Under the pieces are notes generated by a model that saw only the letters and a program-made list of their open reading frames with translations, ran no database searches and had not been told where the DNA came from. The position numbers were made by a program, and so were the translations under genes. Shown piece after piece: positions 36,206 to 46,769 of a stretch of 64,000 bases of DNA; positions within the stretch are counted from its first letter, which is position 1; each line of letters opens with the position of its first letter. Source of the stretch: Thiohalocapsa sp. (lineage in GTDB: Bacteria > Pseudomonadota > Gammaproteobacteria > Chromatiales > Chromatiaceae); NCBI RefSeq assembly GCF_022340605.1, contig NZ_JAJDNQ010000023.1, forward strand, positions 47,043-111,042, given 5' to 3'.

Positions 36206-37300
36206 ATGAGCGCAACCTCGGTTCACCCCACCGAATTCTGGCACCGCCTGGCTGACGGGCGTGTGCAATGCGACGTCTGTCCGCGCGCCTGCGTGCTGAA
36301 GGAAGGCCAGCGCGGGCTGTGCTTCGTACGCGGCTGCGAGGACGGCGCAGTCGTGCTGCACACCTATGGGCGTTCCAGCGGCTTCTGCATCGATCCCATC
36401 GAGAAGAAGCCGCTCAACCACTTCCTGCCCGGCACGCCGGTGCTGTCGTTCGGCACCGCCGGGTGCAATCTGACCTGTCGGTTCTGTCAGAACTGGGATA
36501 TGTCCAAGTCCCGGGAGATGGACACGCTGGCGGCCGAGGCGTCGCCCGCGGGCATCGCCCATGCGGCGCAGGCACACGGCTGCCGCAGCGTCGCCTACAC
36601 CTACAACGACCCGGTGATCTTCCTGGAGTATGCCTGCGATACCGCGCAGCTGTGCCGCGAACTCGGCATCCGCAACGTGGCTGTGACCGCGGGCTACATC
36701 TCGCCGGGGGCGCGGGAGCGGTTCTTCTCGTGCATGGACGCGGCCAACATCGACCTCAAGGCGTTCACTGACGACTTCTACAAGAGGCTCTGCAGCGCGC
36801 GGCTCGGGCCGATCCTGGAGACCATCGAGTACGTGCACAAGGAGACCCCGGTGTGGCTGGAGCTGACCACGCTCATCATTCCCGGCCACAACGACAGCGA
36901 TGCGGAGATCGCGCGCATGGCGGCCTGGGTGGTGGAGCACTTGGGGCCGGATGTGCCAATGCACTTCAGCGCCTTCCATCCGGCCTACCGCATGCAGGAC
37001 GTGCCGCCGACGCCGGCATCGACGCTCACCCGCGCCCGGCAGGTGGCCATGGACCAAGGCGTGCACTATGCCTACACCGGCAATGTGCACGACGCCGGCG
37101 GCGGCAGCACCTACTGCCACGCCTGCGGGGAGCTGCTCATGGAGCGCGACTGGTACCGGATCGGGCATTGGGGCCTGACGGCGGAGGGCCGCTGCGCCCA
37201 CTGCGGCACCCCCTGTGCCGGCGTGTTCGAGGCCGCACCCGGGCATTGGGGCGCGCGGCGGCTGCCGCTGTCGCCTGCCGCAATGGCCGAGGTCGCTTGA
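36206..37300 (+). CDS. amrS: Radical SAM enzyme of the AmmeMemoRadiSam system
   Basis: The 364-residue protein has the radical SAM cluster motif CNLTCRFC near residue 92, preceded by an N-terminal cysteine set (CDVCPRACVL, GLCFVRGC) and followed at the C-terminus by a zinc-ribbon-like pair (CHAC...CAHC). GTAGCNLTCRFCQNWDMSK and TYNDPVIFLEYA are typical of this PflA-like family. GGAGA lies just before the ATG. It is divergent from MEMO and AMMECR1 across a 180-base gap. The three proteins co-occur across many prokaryotes, but the substrate is not settled. Confidence 0.92.
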   Translation: MSATSVHPTEFWHRLADGRVQCDVCPRACVLKEGQRGLCFVRGCEDGAVVLHTYGRSSGFCIDPIEKKPLNHFLPGTPVLSFGTAGCNLTCRFCQNWDMSKSREMDTLAAEASPAGIAHAAQAHGCRSVAYTYNDPVIFLEYACDTAQLCRELGIRNVAVTAGYISPGARERFFSCMDAANIDLKAFTDDFYKRLCSARLGPILETIEYVHKETPVWLELTTLIIPGHNDSDAEIARMAAWVVEHLGPDVPMHFSAFHPAYRMQDVPPTPASTLTRARQVAMDQGVHYAYTGNVHDAGGGSTYCHACGELLMERDWYRIGHWGLTAEGRCAHCGTPCAGVFEAAPGHWGARRLPLSPAAMAEVA

Positions 37301-37378
37301 GCGGGAGGGCGCCGGACAGCGAACGGGATCGACAATTCCAGGGCCATGCACTAGTCGAGGTCTCTGTTCGTATTCGCG

Positions 37379-37403
37379 GTCGGATACTCGACAACGACAA
37401 CGA
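37379..37403. repeat. Fragment of the hexanucleotide repeat family
   Basis: GTCGGATACTCGACAACGAC followed by AACGA is the reverse complement of the sequence at 26707-26731, apart from one base. It shows that the tracts are copies of a longer shared element and not independent microsatellites. Confidence 0.8.
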
Positions 37404-37477
37404 AAGCAAAGTTGGGTGAAACGCTGCACTAACGGGATAACCCCCTGTGTCATAGCAATTTGGCTGGAGTTTTTACC

Positions 37478-37540
37478 TGGTGGGAGCGGCGTCCTCGCCG
37501 CGACGGGGCGTCGATCGCGCCGAAGACGGCGCTCCCACGG
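37478..37540. repeat. REP-type inverted pair, copy 2
   Basis: GTGGGAGCGGCGTCCTCGCC begins the element and GACGGCGCTCCCACGG ends it. Arms, spacing (63 bases overall) and orientation match the copy at 23205-23267. Confidence 0.8.
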
Positions 37541-37704
37541 GGCGTGCGCGGTGATGACCCACGCGCGCGGCGTCTTTTCACGCATCGGCGCAACGAGTGG
37601 CGTGGGCAACGCAAAAAGCGTTGCGTTCGTGGCGTCGTTGCGCGAGACCATCCCTGCACGCGCCTTGAGCACCGGCCCCGGAAGCGTTTGCCGGGGAACC
37701 CCGC

Positions 37705-37729
37705 AAGCCGGATAATCCGCGGCTTTTTT
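37705..37729 (+). terminator. Terminator-like hairpin just upstream of rdgC
   Basis: AAGCCGGA-TAA-TCCGCGGCTT forms a stem with a 2-base bulge and is followed directly by a run of T (37724-37729). It ends 14 bases before the rdgC ATG. It could end the amrS transcript 400 bases downstream or act as an attenuator in the rdgC leader. Confidence 0.5.
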
Positions 37730-37742
37730 GCGGGAGCAGCGG

Positions 37743-38714
37743 ATGTTCAAGAACGCCCGGGCCTATCGGCTCAACACCCCCTTCGAGTTGGACCAGCTCG
37801 CGCTGCATGAGCGCTTGAGCGAGAAAGTCTTCCGCGGCTGCGGCCCGCTGGAGGCCGCGACCATGGGCTGGGCGCCGCCGCTCGGGCCGCAGGCGGAGCT
37901 GCTGGTCCATGCCGCCAACGGCTGCCTGCTGGTGGCGGCGCGCCGCCAGGAGCGGCTGCTGCCGGCGTCCGTGGTGGGCGAGGCGGTGGCGGAGCGGGTT
38001 GCCGAGCTGGAGCAGGCCGAAGGCCGCGACGTTCCGCGCCGCGAGCGCTCGCAGCTGCGCGAAGCCCTGCTGGCGGAGATGCTGCCGCAGGCCTTCACCC
38101 GCTCGCGCGTGGTCCTGGCGCTGATCGATCCGCAGGCCGGCCGGGTTGTGGTCGATGCGGCCTCGGACAAGCTGGCGGAAGAGGTGCTGTCGCTGCTGCG
38201 CCAGAGCCTGGGCTCGCTGCCGGCGACGCCACTCACCGCCGCCGCGGCCTCCGAGCGCCTCACGGCCTGGGTACTCTCAGGCGAGCCGCCGAGCGGACTC
38301 GCGCTGGAGGATCAATGCGAGCTGCGCGACCCGGCGGAGAAGGGCTCCGTGGTGCGCTGTCGCGGTGTGGACCTCGGCTCCCCGGAGGTGCGCGCCCACA
38401 TCGACACCGGCATGCGGGTGGCCGCAGTGGGGCTCGACTGGCAGGACGGCCTGTCGCTGGTGCTCGCCGACGACCTGTCCTTGAAGCGCCTGCGCTTCGC
38501 CGACGAGTTGCTGGAGCAGGCCATGGACGGCGCCGAGGACGAGGACCCGGCGCTGCGCTTCGAGGCCGAGATGACCATCATGACCGAGCAGCTGCGCGGG
38601 CTGCTGAGCTGCCTGGAAGATGCCCTGACCGATGGCGCGGCGGCGGCCGACCGCGCGCAGCCGGAAGGTGCCCGCCGAGCGCAGGAGCCGGAGCCGGCCG
38701 AGCCGCCTTTCTGA
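37743..38714 (+). CDS. rdgC: Recombination-associated protein RdgC
   Basis: RdgC forms a ring-shaped dimer on DNA and limits RecA action in gamma- and betaproteobacteria. The 323-residue protein starts MFKNARAYRLNTPFELD, with EKVFRGCGPLEAATMGWAPP typical of the family (split: EKVFRGCGPLEA, ATMGWAPP), and the later LALEDQCELRDPAEKGSVVRC and LADDLSLKRLRFADEL. The last 30 residues are a low-complexity Ala/Glu/Pro tail. The open frame begins five codons earlier at TTG, but ATG with GGGAG upstream is preferred. It appears to be a single-gene unit. Confidence 0.95.
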   Translation: MFKNARAYRLNTPFELDQLALHERLSEKVFRGCGPLEAATMGWAPPLGPQAELLVHAANGCLLVAARRQERLLPASVVGEAVAERVAELEQAEGRDVPRRERSQLREALLAEMLPQAFTRSRVVLALIDPQAGRVVVDAASDKLAEEVLSLLRQSLGSLPATPLTAAAASERLTAWVLSGEPPSGLALEDQCELRDPAEKGSVVRCRGVDLGSPEVRAHIDTGMRVAAVGLDWQDGLSLVLADDLSLKRLRFADELLEQAMDGAEDEDPALRFEAEMTIMTEQLRGLLSCLEDALTDGAAAADRAQPEGARRAQEPEPAEPPF

Positions 38715-38788
38715 GTTTCTTTCGAGGCGCGCGGCAGCGCGCCTCGGCGCCAGCCAAAGCGGCGTCCATCGTGACCATGTCTACCGAT

Positions 38789-38850
38789 GTGGGAGCGCCG
38801 TCTTCGGCGCGACGAGCGCCCGGTCGCGGCGGGGACGCCGCTCGCACGGG
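38789..38850. repeat. REP-type inverted pair, copy 3
   Basis: GTGGGAGCGCCGTCTTCGGC opens and GGGGACGCCGCTCGCACGGG closes the element. It is oriented opposite to copies 1 and 2 and lies between the convergent rdgC and epimerase genes. Confidence 0.75.
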
Positions 38851-38902
38851 GCCACGGCACTGCACGGCGTTGTGATCGGGGCCATCAAGACCCCCGTCGG
38901 GT

Positions 38903-39910
38903 TCAGACCGCGTAATAGTCCCGATACCACTCCACGAAGCGCGCCACGCCGTCCTCAACGCTCGTTGCGGGCTTGTAGTCGAATTGCTCCACCAGGTCGG
39001 CGACATCGGCGTAAGTGTCCGGCACGTCGCCGGGTTGCAGCGGCAGCAGGTTCTTCTGTGCCTCGCGGCCGAGGCAGCGCTCCAGCACCTCGATGTAGTG
39101 CATCAGCTCGACCGGCTGGTTGTTGCCGATGTTGTAGAGCCGGTACGGCGCGCTGCTGGTGGCGGAGTCGGGGCTGTCGCCGGACCACTCGGGGTTGGGC
39201 TCGGGGATACGGTCCAGCACCCGGATCACGCCCTCGACGATGTCGTCGATGTAGGTGAAGTCGCGCCGGTGCTTGCCGTAGTTGAAGACCTCGATGGGCT
39301 CGCCCGCGAGGATGGCGCGGGTGAACTTGAACAGCGCCATGTCCGGCCGCCCCCAGGGGCCGTAGACGGTGAAGAACCGCAGTCCCGTCGTCGGCAGCCG
39401 GTACAGGTGGCTGTAGGTGTGCGCCATCAGCTCGTTGGCCTTCTTGCTGGCGGCATAGAGGCTGAGCGGATGGTCCACGTTGTCGTGCACCGAAAAGGGC
39501 ATGCGCGTGTTGGCGCCGTAAACGGAACTGCTTGAGGCGTAGACCAGGTGCTCGACGCCGTTGTACCGGCAGCCTTCAAGGATGTGCGCGAAGCCGACGA
39601 GGTTGGTGTCGACGTACGCCAGCGGATTCTCGATGGAGTAGCGCACGCCGGCCTGGGCGGCCAGGTTCACGACCCGATGTGGCCGGTGCTCGGCGAAGGC
39701 GGCGGCGATGCCGTCGCGGTCCTCCAGGCTCAGGCGCAAGTCCGTGAAGCCGTCGAGCGCGCGGACCCGCTCCAGGCGCGCCTCTTTCAGGCCGACGTCG
39801 TAGTAGTCGTTCAGATTGTCGACGCCGATGACCTCGTCGCCACGGGCGAGCAGCCGCAAGGCAAGATTCGAGCCGATGAACCCGGCGCTGCCGGTGACCA
39901 GTACTTTCAT
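38903..39910 (-). CDS. UDP-glucuronate 4-epimerase-like NAD-dependent epimerase
   Basis: The 335-residue short-chain dehydrogenase/reductase would interconvert UDP-glucuronate and UDP-galacturonate, or the N-acetylated analogues, for polysaccharide synthesis. The NAD-binding motif [11 protein letters not shown] is at residues 7-17, [10 protein letters not shown] near residue 29, the catalytic Ser in YASSSSVYG and the Tyr-x3-Lys in [31 protein letters not shown] is typical of the CapI/LspL group. It lies downstream of the nucleotide-sugar dehydrogenase on the same strand, with a 174-base gap. Confidence 0.9.
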   Translation of the reverse strand: MKVLVTGSAGFIGSNLALRLLARGDEVIGVDNLNDYYDVGLKEARLERVRALDGFTDLRLSLEDRDGIAAAFAEHRPHRVVNLAAQAGVRYSIENPLAYVDTNLVGFAHILEGCRYNGVEHLVYASSSSVYGANTRMPFSVHDNVDHPLSLYAASKKANELMAHTYSHLYRLPTTGLRFFTVYGPWGRPDMALFKFTRAILAGEPIEVFNYGKHRRDFTYIDDIVEGVIRVLDRIPEPNPEWSGDSPDSATSSAPYRLYNIGNNQPVELMHYIEVLERCLGREAQKNLLPLQPGDVPDTYADVADLVEQFDYKPATSVEDGVARFVEWYRDYYAV

Positions 39911-40084
39911 GAATCCGTGCTCAGGTCTGAAGCGGGCACAATGCGCGTGCGCCCGCGACGATGGGGGTACGGTTCGCGCCAGGGCGGAACGGTGGTGAGG
40001 CGCCGCTGGTCCGCCGCGAGCCCGCCGCTGTTTCGCAGCTGGCCGTGATGGGGCAGCACCCCGCGGCGTCGTGGCTGCGGTTGC

Positions 40085-41371
<1,287 letters not shown>

Positions 41372-41810
41372 GGTAACGGGCTCCGGGCGGGACTGAGGAC
41401 GGACTTGTCCGGGCCACGCGACGGGCACTCCGCGTGGCCTCGGCGATCGACGATGGGTCGGCCCACGGGCGGGACGAGGCAGGCGAACGGCCAGTCTCGT
41501 CCCGCCGCGGTGCTGCCGTGCTCGGCACGCGGGCGCCGCCGTCCATCGACGATGAGCGCATATGCTACCATGCGCTTCGCTGCTGGATTTCCCGATCGGG
41601 GATCACCTGCGCAAGCGCTCGCACGCGCGCCGTGCCTGCCGCCAGAGGCCATGCTCTGCGTGGCGGCGGCCAGTGCGGCGGCCAGTGCGGCGGCCGGTGC
41701 GGCGGTCCAGGCTCGTCGATCGCGCAGCTCAAGACCGGCACCGCATGCTCACCACCTCGCGGGTGTTGCTCAGCTGCCCGCCCGCACCGCGCTGTTGCTG
41801 CTAAACCAGA
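41372..41810. other. 439-base divergent promoter region of the EPS genes
   Basis: No gene is supported between the divergent dehydrogenase and sugar transferase genes. The only striking structure is a 12-mer tandem repeat at 41665-41712. A search by eye for a sigma54 -24/-12 site, expected if PrsR controls this region, found nothing convincing. Confidence 0.6.
41665..41712. repeat. 12-base tandem repeat, four copies
   Basis: GGCGGCCAGTGC occurs twice, then GGCGGCCGGTGC and GGCGGTCCAGGC. The tract lies about 100 bases upstream of the sugar transferase start. Confidence 0.8.
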
Positions 41811-43208
41811 ATGATCCGGCTCTTCGGCCACCACGTCTCCGCGATCAACCTCGTGTTGGCCCTGCTGGAGCTCACGCTGTTTTTCGGCGCGCTGCACCTT
41901 GGTGTCGGGGTGCGCTTCGGCTGGCAGTTGCCGCACGACATCGCGTCTGGCGATCCGTGGATCACCGGGGCGGTATTCGCGCTGGTGCTGTCGTTTTCGC
42001 TCGCGTCGATGGGGCTGTATCAACGCCGCGCGCAGGACGGCGAGGCGGGCTTCCTGGTGCGTCTGGGCATCGCCTTCGTCATCGGCACCACGCTGTTGGC
42101 GCTCTTGTTCTATCTGTTTCCGGCCCTCTTCATGGGCCGCGGCATTCTGGCGCTGTCGCTGCTGTTCTCGTTCATCGGGACGGTGCTGCTGCGTGTCGCC
42201 TTCGACCGCATCGCCGGGGCCGAGTGGCAGAAGCGCCGGGTGCTGGTCCTCGGAGCCGGCGTCAACGCCGAGCGTATCGCCGAGGTGGCCGAGCGTGGCG
42301 GCAATCAGGCCTTCTGCGTCGTCGGTTACGTGCCGCTGCCACGCAGTCAGCGTCTGCTCGGCGAGGACAAGCTCCTGGCGCAGACGGGCTCACTGCTGGA
42401 GTTGGCCATCGCGCACAACGTGGATGAGATCGTCGTCGCGGCCGACGACCGCCGCCGCAAGCTCCCCGTGGGCGAGCTGTTGGACTGCAGGCTGAGCGGT
42501 TTCGGGGTGCAGGACCTGCTGACCTTCTTCGAAAAAGAACAGGCGGCGGTGAAGATCGACCTGTTGCACCCGAGCTGGATCTTCTTCTCGCGCGACGGCT
42601 TCAGGATGGGCGTCACGGGCCTGTACGGAAAGCGCCTGCTGGACCTGATGCTCGGCTCGCTGATGCTGCTGCTGGCGGCGCCGGTGATGCTCCTGGTGGC
42701 CCTGGCATCGCTGATCGAATCCCGCGGGCGCGATCCGATCCTCTACCACCAGATCCGCGTGGGGCAGGGGGGCTTGCCGTTTCGACTGCACAAGTTCCGC
42801 AGCATGCGCGTGGACGCCGAGGCCGACGGGCGACCGCGCTGGGCGGCCAAGAACGACGCCCGCATCACGCGGCTCGGCGCCTTTCTGCGGCGCACACGCC
42901 TGGACGAGCTGCCGCAACTGTTCAACGTGCTGAAGGGGCAGATGAGTCTGGTGGGGCCGCGGCCGGAGCGGCCGGAGTTCGTCGAGCGCCTCACCACCGG
43001 CATTCCCTACTATGCCGAGCGTCATCGGGTGAAGCCCGGGCTCACCGGCTGGGCGCAGTTGCTCTATCCATACGGGTCCGACGAGGAGGATGCGAAAAGC
43101 AAGCTCGAATTCGACCTCTACTATGTCAAGAATGCGGGCATTTTCCTCGATCTGATCATCTTGCTGCAGACCGTCGAAGTGGTCTTGCTGGGCAAGGGCG
43201 CGCGCTAG
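41811..43208 (+). CDS. EpsB-type sugar transferase of the XrtA/PEP-CTERM exopolysaccharide system
   Basis: The 465-residue membrane enzyme would start a polysaccharide repeat by moving a sugar-phosphate to undecaprenyl phosphate. It has four N-terminal helices, a nucleotide-binding-like middle (RVLVLGAGVNAERIAEVAE near residue 143), one more helix (LMLGSLMLLLAAPVMLLVAL) and the C-terminal bacterial sugar transferase domain (FRLHKFRSMRVDAE, RLDELPQLFNVLKGQMSLVGPRPERPEF in two parts RLDELPQLFNVLKG and QMSLVGPRPERPEF, KPGLTGWAQL). The middle segment LLTFFEKEQAAVKID is typical of the subfamily linked to PEP-CTERM loci. prsK follows after 22 bases. Confidence 0.92.
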   Translation: MIRLFGHHVSAINLVLALLELTLFFGALHLGVGVRFGWQLPHDIASGDPWITGAVFALVLSFSLASMGLYQRRAQDGEAGFLVRLGIAFVIGTTLLALLFYLFPALFMGRGILALSLLFSFIGTVLLRVAFDRIAGAEWQKRRVLVLGAGVNAERIAEVAERGGNQAFCVVGYVPLPRSQRLLGEDKLLAQTGSLLELAIAHNVDEIVVAADDRRRKLPVGELLDCRLSGFGVQDLLTFFEKEQAAVKIDLLHPSWIFFSRDGFRMGVTGLYGKRLLDLMLGSLMLLLAAPVMLLVALASLIESRGRDPILYHQIRVGQGGLPFRLHKFRSMRVDAEADGRPRWAAKNDARITRLGAFLRRTRLDELPQLFNVLKGQMSLVGPRPERPEFVERLTTGIPYYAERHRVKPGLTGWAQLLYPYGSDEEDAKSKLEFDLYYVKNAGIFLDLIILLQTVEVVLLGKGAR

Positions 43209-43230
43209 GATCGGCGCGCCGGGCCGCCGG

Positions 43231-45333
43231 ATGGCAGCACTGATGTCCCCTGATCTCATCGGTTCCGCCGGCTACGCCGCGGATGCGCTGGCTATGGCAG
43301 TACTGGGGCTGCTGCTGCTCACCAGCTGGCGCGGGCGGCTGCAGGGCGGTCTGCTGCTGCTGGCCGTCATGGCGAGTGTCGTCTGGGCACTCCTGCTCGC
43401 GATTCAGGCGCAGTGGCACGTCGTGCCGGTGCAACTGATCTGGGCGGCCGAAGCGGTGCGGATGGTCGCCTGGTGTGTCTTCCTGCTGCGGGTGCTGGCC
43501 CACGGTCAAAGCGCTTTGGCGCAGCGGCTTCGGCTGCTGCGCTGGAGCGTGCTGGGGGGTGGCTTCCTGCTGCTGTTGCCATTTGAGGACTGGGTGCCCG
43601 CGTTGCTGCCCGGCCCTGGTGACTGGCTGGCCAAGGCGCGCCTGATCGGGCAGTTGTTGCTGACCGTGGTGGGTCTGTTCCTGGTTGAGCAGATGTATCG
43701 AAACACCCCTTGGCAGCACCGCTGGGGCATCAAATTCCTGTGCTTTGGGCTCGGCGCCCTGTTCGTCTACGATTTCTACTTCTTTGCCGATGCGCTGCTG
43801 TTCGGCCGGCTGGACCCCGGGGTCTGGCTCGCCCGGGGTGCGGTCAACGCCCTGGCGACGCCTTTGCTCGCCGTCTCCATTGCGCGCAACCCGCAATGGT
43901 CGTTCGATCTCGCGGTGTCCCGCACCGTCGTGGTGCACTCCACGACCCTGATGGCCGCCGGCATCTACCTGTTGTTCATGGCATTGGCCGGCTACTACAT
44001 CCGCGCCTACGGCGGCGAGTGGAGCGCGGTCTTCCAGCCGCTGTTCTTCTTCGGTGCGGCACTGCTGCTGGTTGTTCTGTTGTTTTCCGGCCAGTTGCGC
44101 TCGCGCCTGAAGCTGTTCGTCAGCAAGCACTTCTACAGCTACCGCTACGACTATCGCGAAGAATGGCTGCGCCTCATCAGCGTGCTGTCGGGCAAGGTCT
44201 TGCAGGCCAGCTTGCCCGAACGCATCATCTTCGCCCTCGCCGAGCTGGTGGACAGCCCCGGGGGGGCCATCTGGGTTCGCGACCCGGACGGCGTCTGCAC
44301 CTTTCGCCGCTGCTGGAATCTGGCACCGGCCGCTGTGGACCGCCGCTGGGACGCCGCCATGCTGTGCGCGGCCCTGGAGCCGAGCGGTCAGGTGGTGGAG
44401 CTGGGTCCGCCGATGGAGGATGCCGTGATTGCCGCGGCAATACCCACTTGGCTGCGCGAGAGTCCGACGCTCTGGCTGCTGCTGCCCCTGATGCACGACA
44501 CGCGGCTGCTGGGCTTCGTGCTGCTCGCCCGCCCCCGGGCACCCCAGGAGCTCGGCTGGGAGAATCGTCAATTGCTCCGGACCGCTGCCCGTCAGGCGGC
44601 GAGCTATCTGGCCCTGGACGAGGCCGCCGCGGCCCTGTTTGAGGCGCGTCAGTTCGAAGGCTTCAACCGGCTGTCCGCGTTCGTCGTCCACGATCTCAAG
44701 AACCTGGTGGCCCAGCTGTCACTGGTGAGCCGCAATGCGGAGCGTTATCGTGACAACCCGGAGTTCGTCGACGACGCTTTGCAGACGGTCCGCGACGCCG
44801 TCGACCGAATGAATCGGCTCCTGCTCCAGCTGCGAGCGGCCGTGCCGGGCGGCCGGCAACTGTGTTGCGAGCTGCTGCCCGTGCTCGAGCGGGCCGTGGC
44901 CGAGCGCTCGGCGCACGCGCCGGCACCGGTGCTGCAAGTCGAGACGGCCGCTGCCGAGGAGGTGTGCATCGATGCCGAGCGACTTCAGGCGGTGCTGCGG
45001 AACGTGATCCAGAACGCCCAAGATGCCACGGACAGGTCCGGGCATGTGGCAGTGACGTTGCGCGCGGATGCCGACATGGTGACCATCGATATCGAGGACG
45101 ACGGCTGCGGCATGGACGAGGAATTCGTCCGCGAGCGGCTGTTTCGGCCCTTCGACTCGACCAAGGGCCTCGCCGGCATGGGTATCGGTGCGTATGAATG
45201 CAAGTCCCTCGTTGCCCTGGCCGGCGGGCGCGTGGACGTTGACAGTGAGCCCGGGCGCGGTACGCGCTTTCGCATCCGCCTGCCGAAGGCGGGTTCGGCG
45301 GTAGCACCACAGCCCGTGGCGGCAGCGATCTAG
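43231..45333 (+). CDS. prsK: XrtA/PEP-CTERM system histidine kinase PrsK
   Basis: The 700-residue sensor has about nine N-terminal membrane helices, a GAF-like region (about 320-460), and a kinase core. The phosphoacceptor His is in FVVHDLKNLVAQLSLV near residue 490; ATP-binding motifs are NVIQNAQDAT, EDDGCGMDEEF and GLAGMGIGAYECKSLV. This matches PrsK, the kinase encoded in exopolysaccharide loci of PEP-CTERM/exosortase organisms. The stop TAG shares its last base with the GTG of prsR. The input signal is unknown. Confidence 0.9.
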   Translation: MAALMSPDLIGSAGYAADALAMAVLGLLLLTSWRGRLQGGLLLLAVMASVVWALLLAIQAQWHVVPVQLIWAAEAVRMVAWCVFLLRVLAHGQSALAQRLRLLRWSVLGGGFLLLLPFEDWVPALLPGPGDWLAKARLIGQLLLTVVGLFLVEQMYRNTPWQHRWGIKFLCFGLGALFVYDFYFFADALLFGRLDPGVWLARGAVNALATPLLAVSIARNPQWSFDLAVSRTVVVHSTTLMAAGIYLLFMALAGYYIRAYGGEWSAVFQPLFFFGAALLLVVLLFSGQLRSRLKLFVSKHFYSYRYDYREEWLRLISVLSGKVLQASLPERIIFALAELVDSPGGAIWVRDPDGVCTFRRCWNLAPAAVDRRWDAAMLCAALEPSGQVVELGPPMEDAVIAAAIPTWLRESPTLWLLLPLMHDTRLLGFVLLARPRAPQELGWENRQLLRTAARQAASYLALDEAAAALFEARQFEGFNRLSAFVVHDLKNLVAQLSLVSRNAERYRDNPEFVDDALQTVRDAVDRMNRLLLQLRAAVPGGRQLCCELLPVLERAVAERSAHAPAPVLQVETAAAEEVCIDAERLQAVLRNVIQNAQDATDRSGHVAVTLRADADMVTIDIEDDGCGMDEEFVRERLFRPFDSTKGLAGMGIGAYECKSLVALAGGRVDVDSEPGRGTRFRIRLPKAGSAVAPQPVAAAI

Positions 45334-46694
45334 TGGCAGCACAAGAGCAACCCATCAAACTTTTGGTCGTCGAAGACGACCCGGGACTGCAACGGCAACT
45401 GCGTTGGAGCTTCGAAGGCTGCGAGACGGCCGTCGCCTCGGACCACGACTCCGCGCTCGCCGAGCTCGCGCGCTTCACGCCCGCGGTGGTCACCCTGGAT
45501 CTCGGACTGCCCCCCGATCCGGGCGGCACTAGCGAGGGCTTTCGACTGCTCGATGAGATCCTGGTGCGTGCACCGGATACGAAGATCATCGTCGTCACCG
45601 GCCACAACGACCGCGACAACGCCGTGCGCGCCGTGGGCCGGGGTGCCTACGACTTCTTCGAGAAGCCCATCGATCCGGATCTGCTCGGCATGATGATAGA
45701 GCGGGCCGCGAAGCTCGCGCGCCTCGAACAGGACTACCGCAAGCTTGCCAGCACCGTGCCGGCGTCGCCGTTCGGCGAGCTGATCGCCGTTAGCCCGCAG
45801 ATGCTCGAGGTGTGCCGCACGGTCGAGAAGCTGGCGCCGACCGATGTCACCACGCTGATTCTCGGCGAGAGCGGCACCGGCAAGGAGGTGCTGGTGCGCA
45901 TCCTGCATTCGCTGAGCGCCCGCAGCGGCCGTCGCCTGGTCGCCATCAATTGCGCGGCCATCCCGGATGCGCTGCTCGAGAGCGAGCTGTTCGGCTACGA
46001 GAAGGGCGCCTTCACCGGTGCGGTGAAGACCACCCGCGGCAAAATCGAAACCGCCGACCGCGGCATCTTGTTCCTGGACGAGATCGGTGATCTGCCCCTG
46101 TCGCTGCAGGCGAAGCTGCTGCGCTTCCTGCAGGAGCGTGTCATCGAGCGCATCGGGGGGCGGCAGGAAATTCCGGTGGATGTGCGCGTCGTCTGCGCGA
46201 CACACCAGAACCTGCCCAAGCTCATCGAGGAGGGCCGTTTCCGCGAGGATCTCTATTACCGCATCAACGAGGCGACCATCCAGGTGCCGCCTCTGCGCGA
46301 GCGCCGGGACGATGCCGTGGTGCTTGCGCGCGCTTTCCTGAATCGCTTCGCCGCGCAGCACCGCAAGCCGGTCAAGAGCTTCGCGCGGCAGGCTCTGGCC
46401 ATGATCGAGGCATACGCCTGGCCGGGCAACGTGCGCGAGTTGGAAAACCGGGTCAAGCGTGCGGTGGTGATGGCCGACGGCCGCGAGATCACCGCCGAGG
46501 ACCTCGAGCTCGCGCAGGTGGAAGCGCGCGAGACGCCCTTCAATCTGCGCGAAGTGCGGGAGCTGTCCGAGATGCAGGCGATCACGCGCGCCATCCATCA
46601 CAGCGACCGCAACCTCTCGCGCGCCGCCGAGCTCCTGGGCATCACCCGCCCGACGCTCTACAACCTGATGAAGAAGTACAGCATCCCCAATTGA
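45333..46694 (+). CDS. prsR: PEP-CTERM-box sigma54-dependent response regulator PrsR
   Basis: The 453-residue protein starts at GTG (MAAQEQPIKLLVVEDDPG). It has a receiver domain with the phosphoacceptor Asp in VVTLDLGLPPDPGG, an AAA+ sigma54-activation domain with Walker A GESGTGKE, the sigma54-contact loop GAFTGA, Walker B GILFLDEIGDLP, and a Fis-type helix-turn-helix at the C-terminus (LSRAAELLGITRPTLYNLMKK). It would activate sigma54 promoters in response to PrsK. It is translationally coupled to prsK by a one-base overlap. Confidence 0.93.
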   Translation: MAAQEQPIKLLVVEDDPGLQRQLRWSFEGCETAVASDHDSALAELARFTPAVVTLDLGLPPDPGGTSEGFRLLDEILVRAPDTKIIVVTGHNDRDNAVRAVGRGAYDFFEKPIDPDLLGMMIERAAKLARLEQDYRKLASTVPASPFGELIAVSPQMLEVCRTVEKLAPTDVTTLILGESGTGKEVLVRILHSLSARSGRRLVAINCAAIPDALLESELFGYEKGAFTGAVKTTRGKIETADRGILFLDEIGDLPLSLQAKLLRFLQERVIERIGGRQEIPVDVRVVCATHQNLPKLIEEGRFREDLYYRINEATIQVPPLRERRDDAVVLARAFLNRFAAQHRKPVKSFARQALAMIEAYAWPGNVRELENRVKRAVVMADGREITAEDLELAQVEARETPFNLREVRELSEMQAITRAIHHSDRNLSRAAELLGITRPTLYNLMKKYSIPN

Positions 46695-46769
46695 CGGGCC
46701 GCGCGCGGCGGGCCGTCTGCGTCCCGTTTCGTCAAGCCTCACCCCATCATGCATCGTCCGGAGGTGGTC

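Larger units (their letters stand above)
37301..37742. other. 442-base gap before rdgC
   Basis: No gene is supported. It holds a piece of the hexanucleotide repeat family at 37379-37403, a REP-type inverted pair at 37478-37540 and a terminator-like hairpin ending 14 bases before rdgC. Confidence 0.7.
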
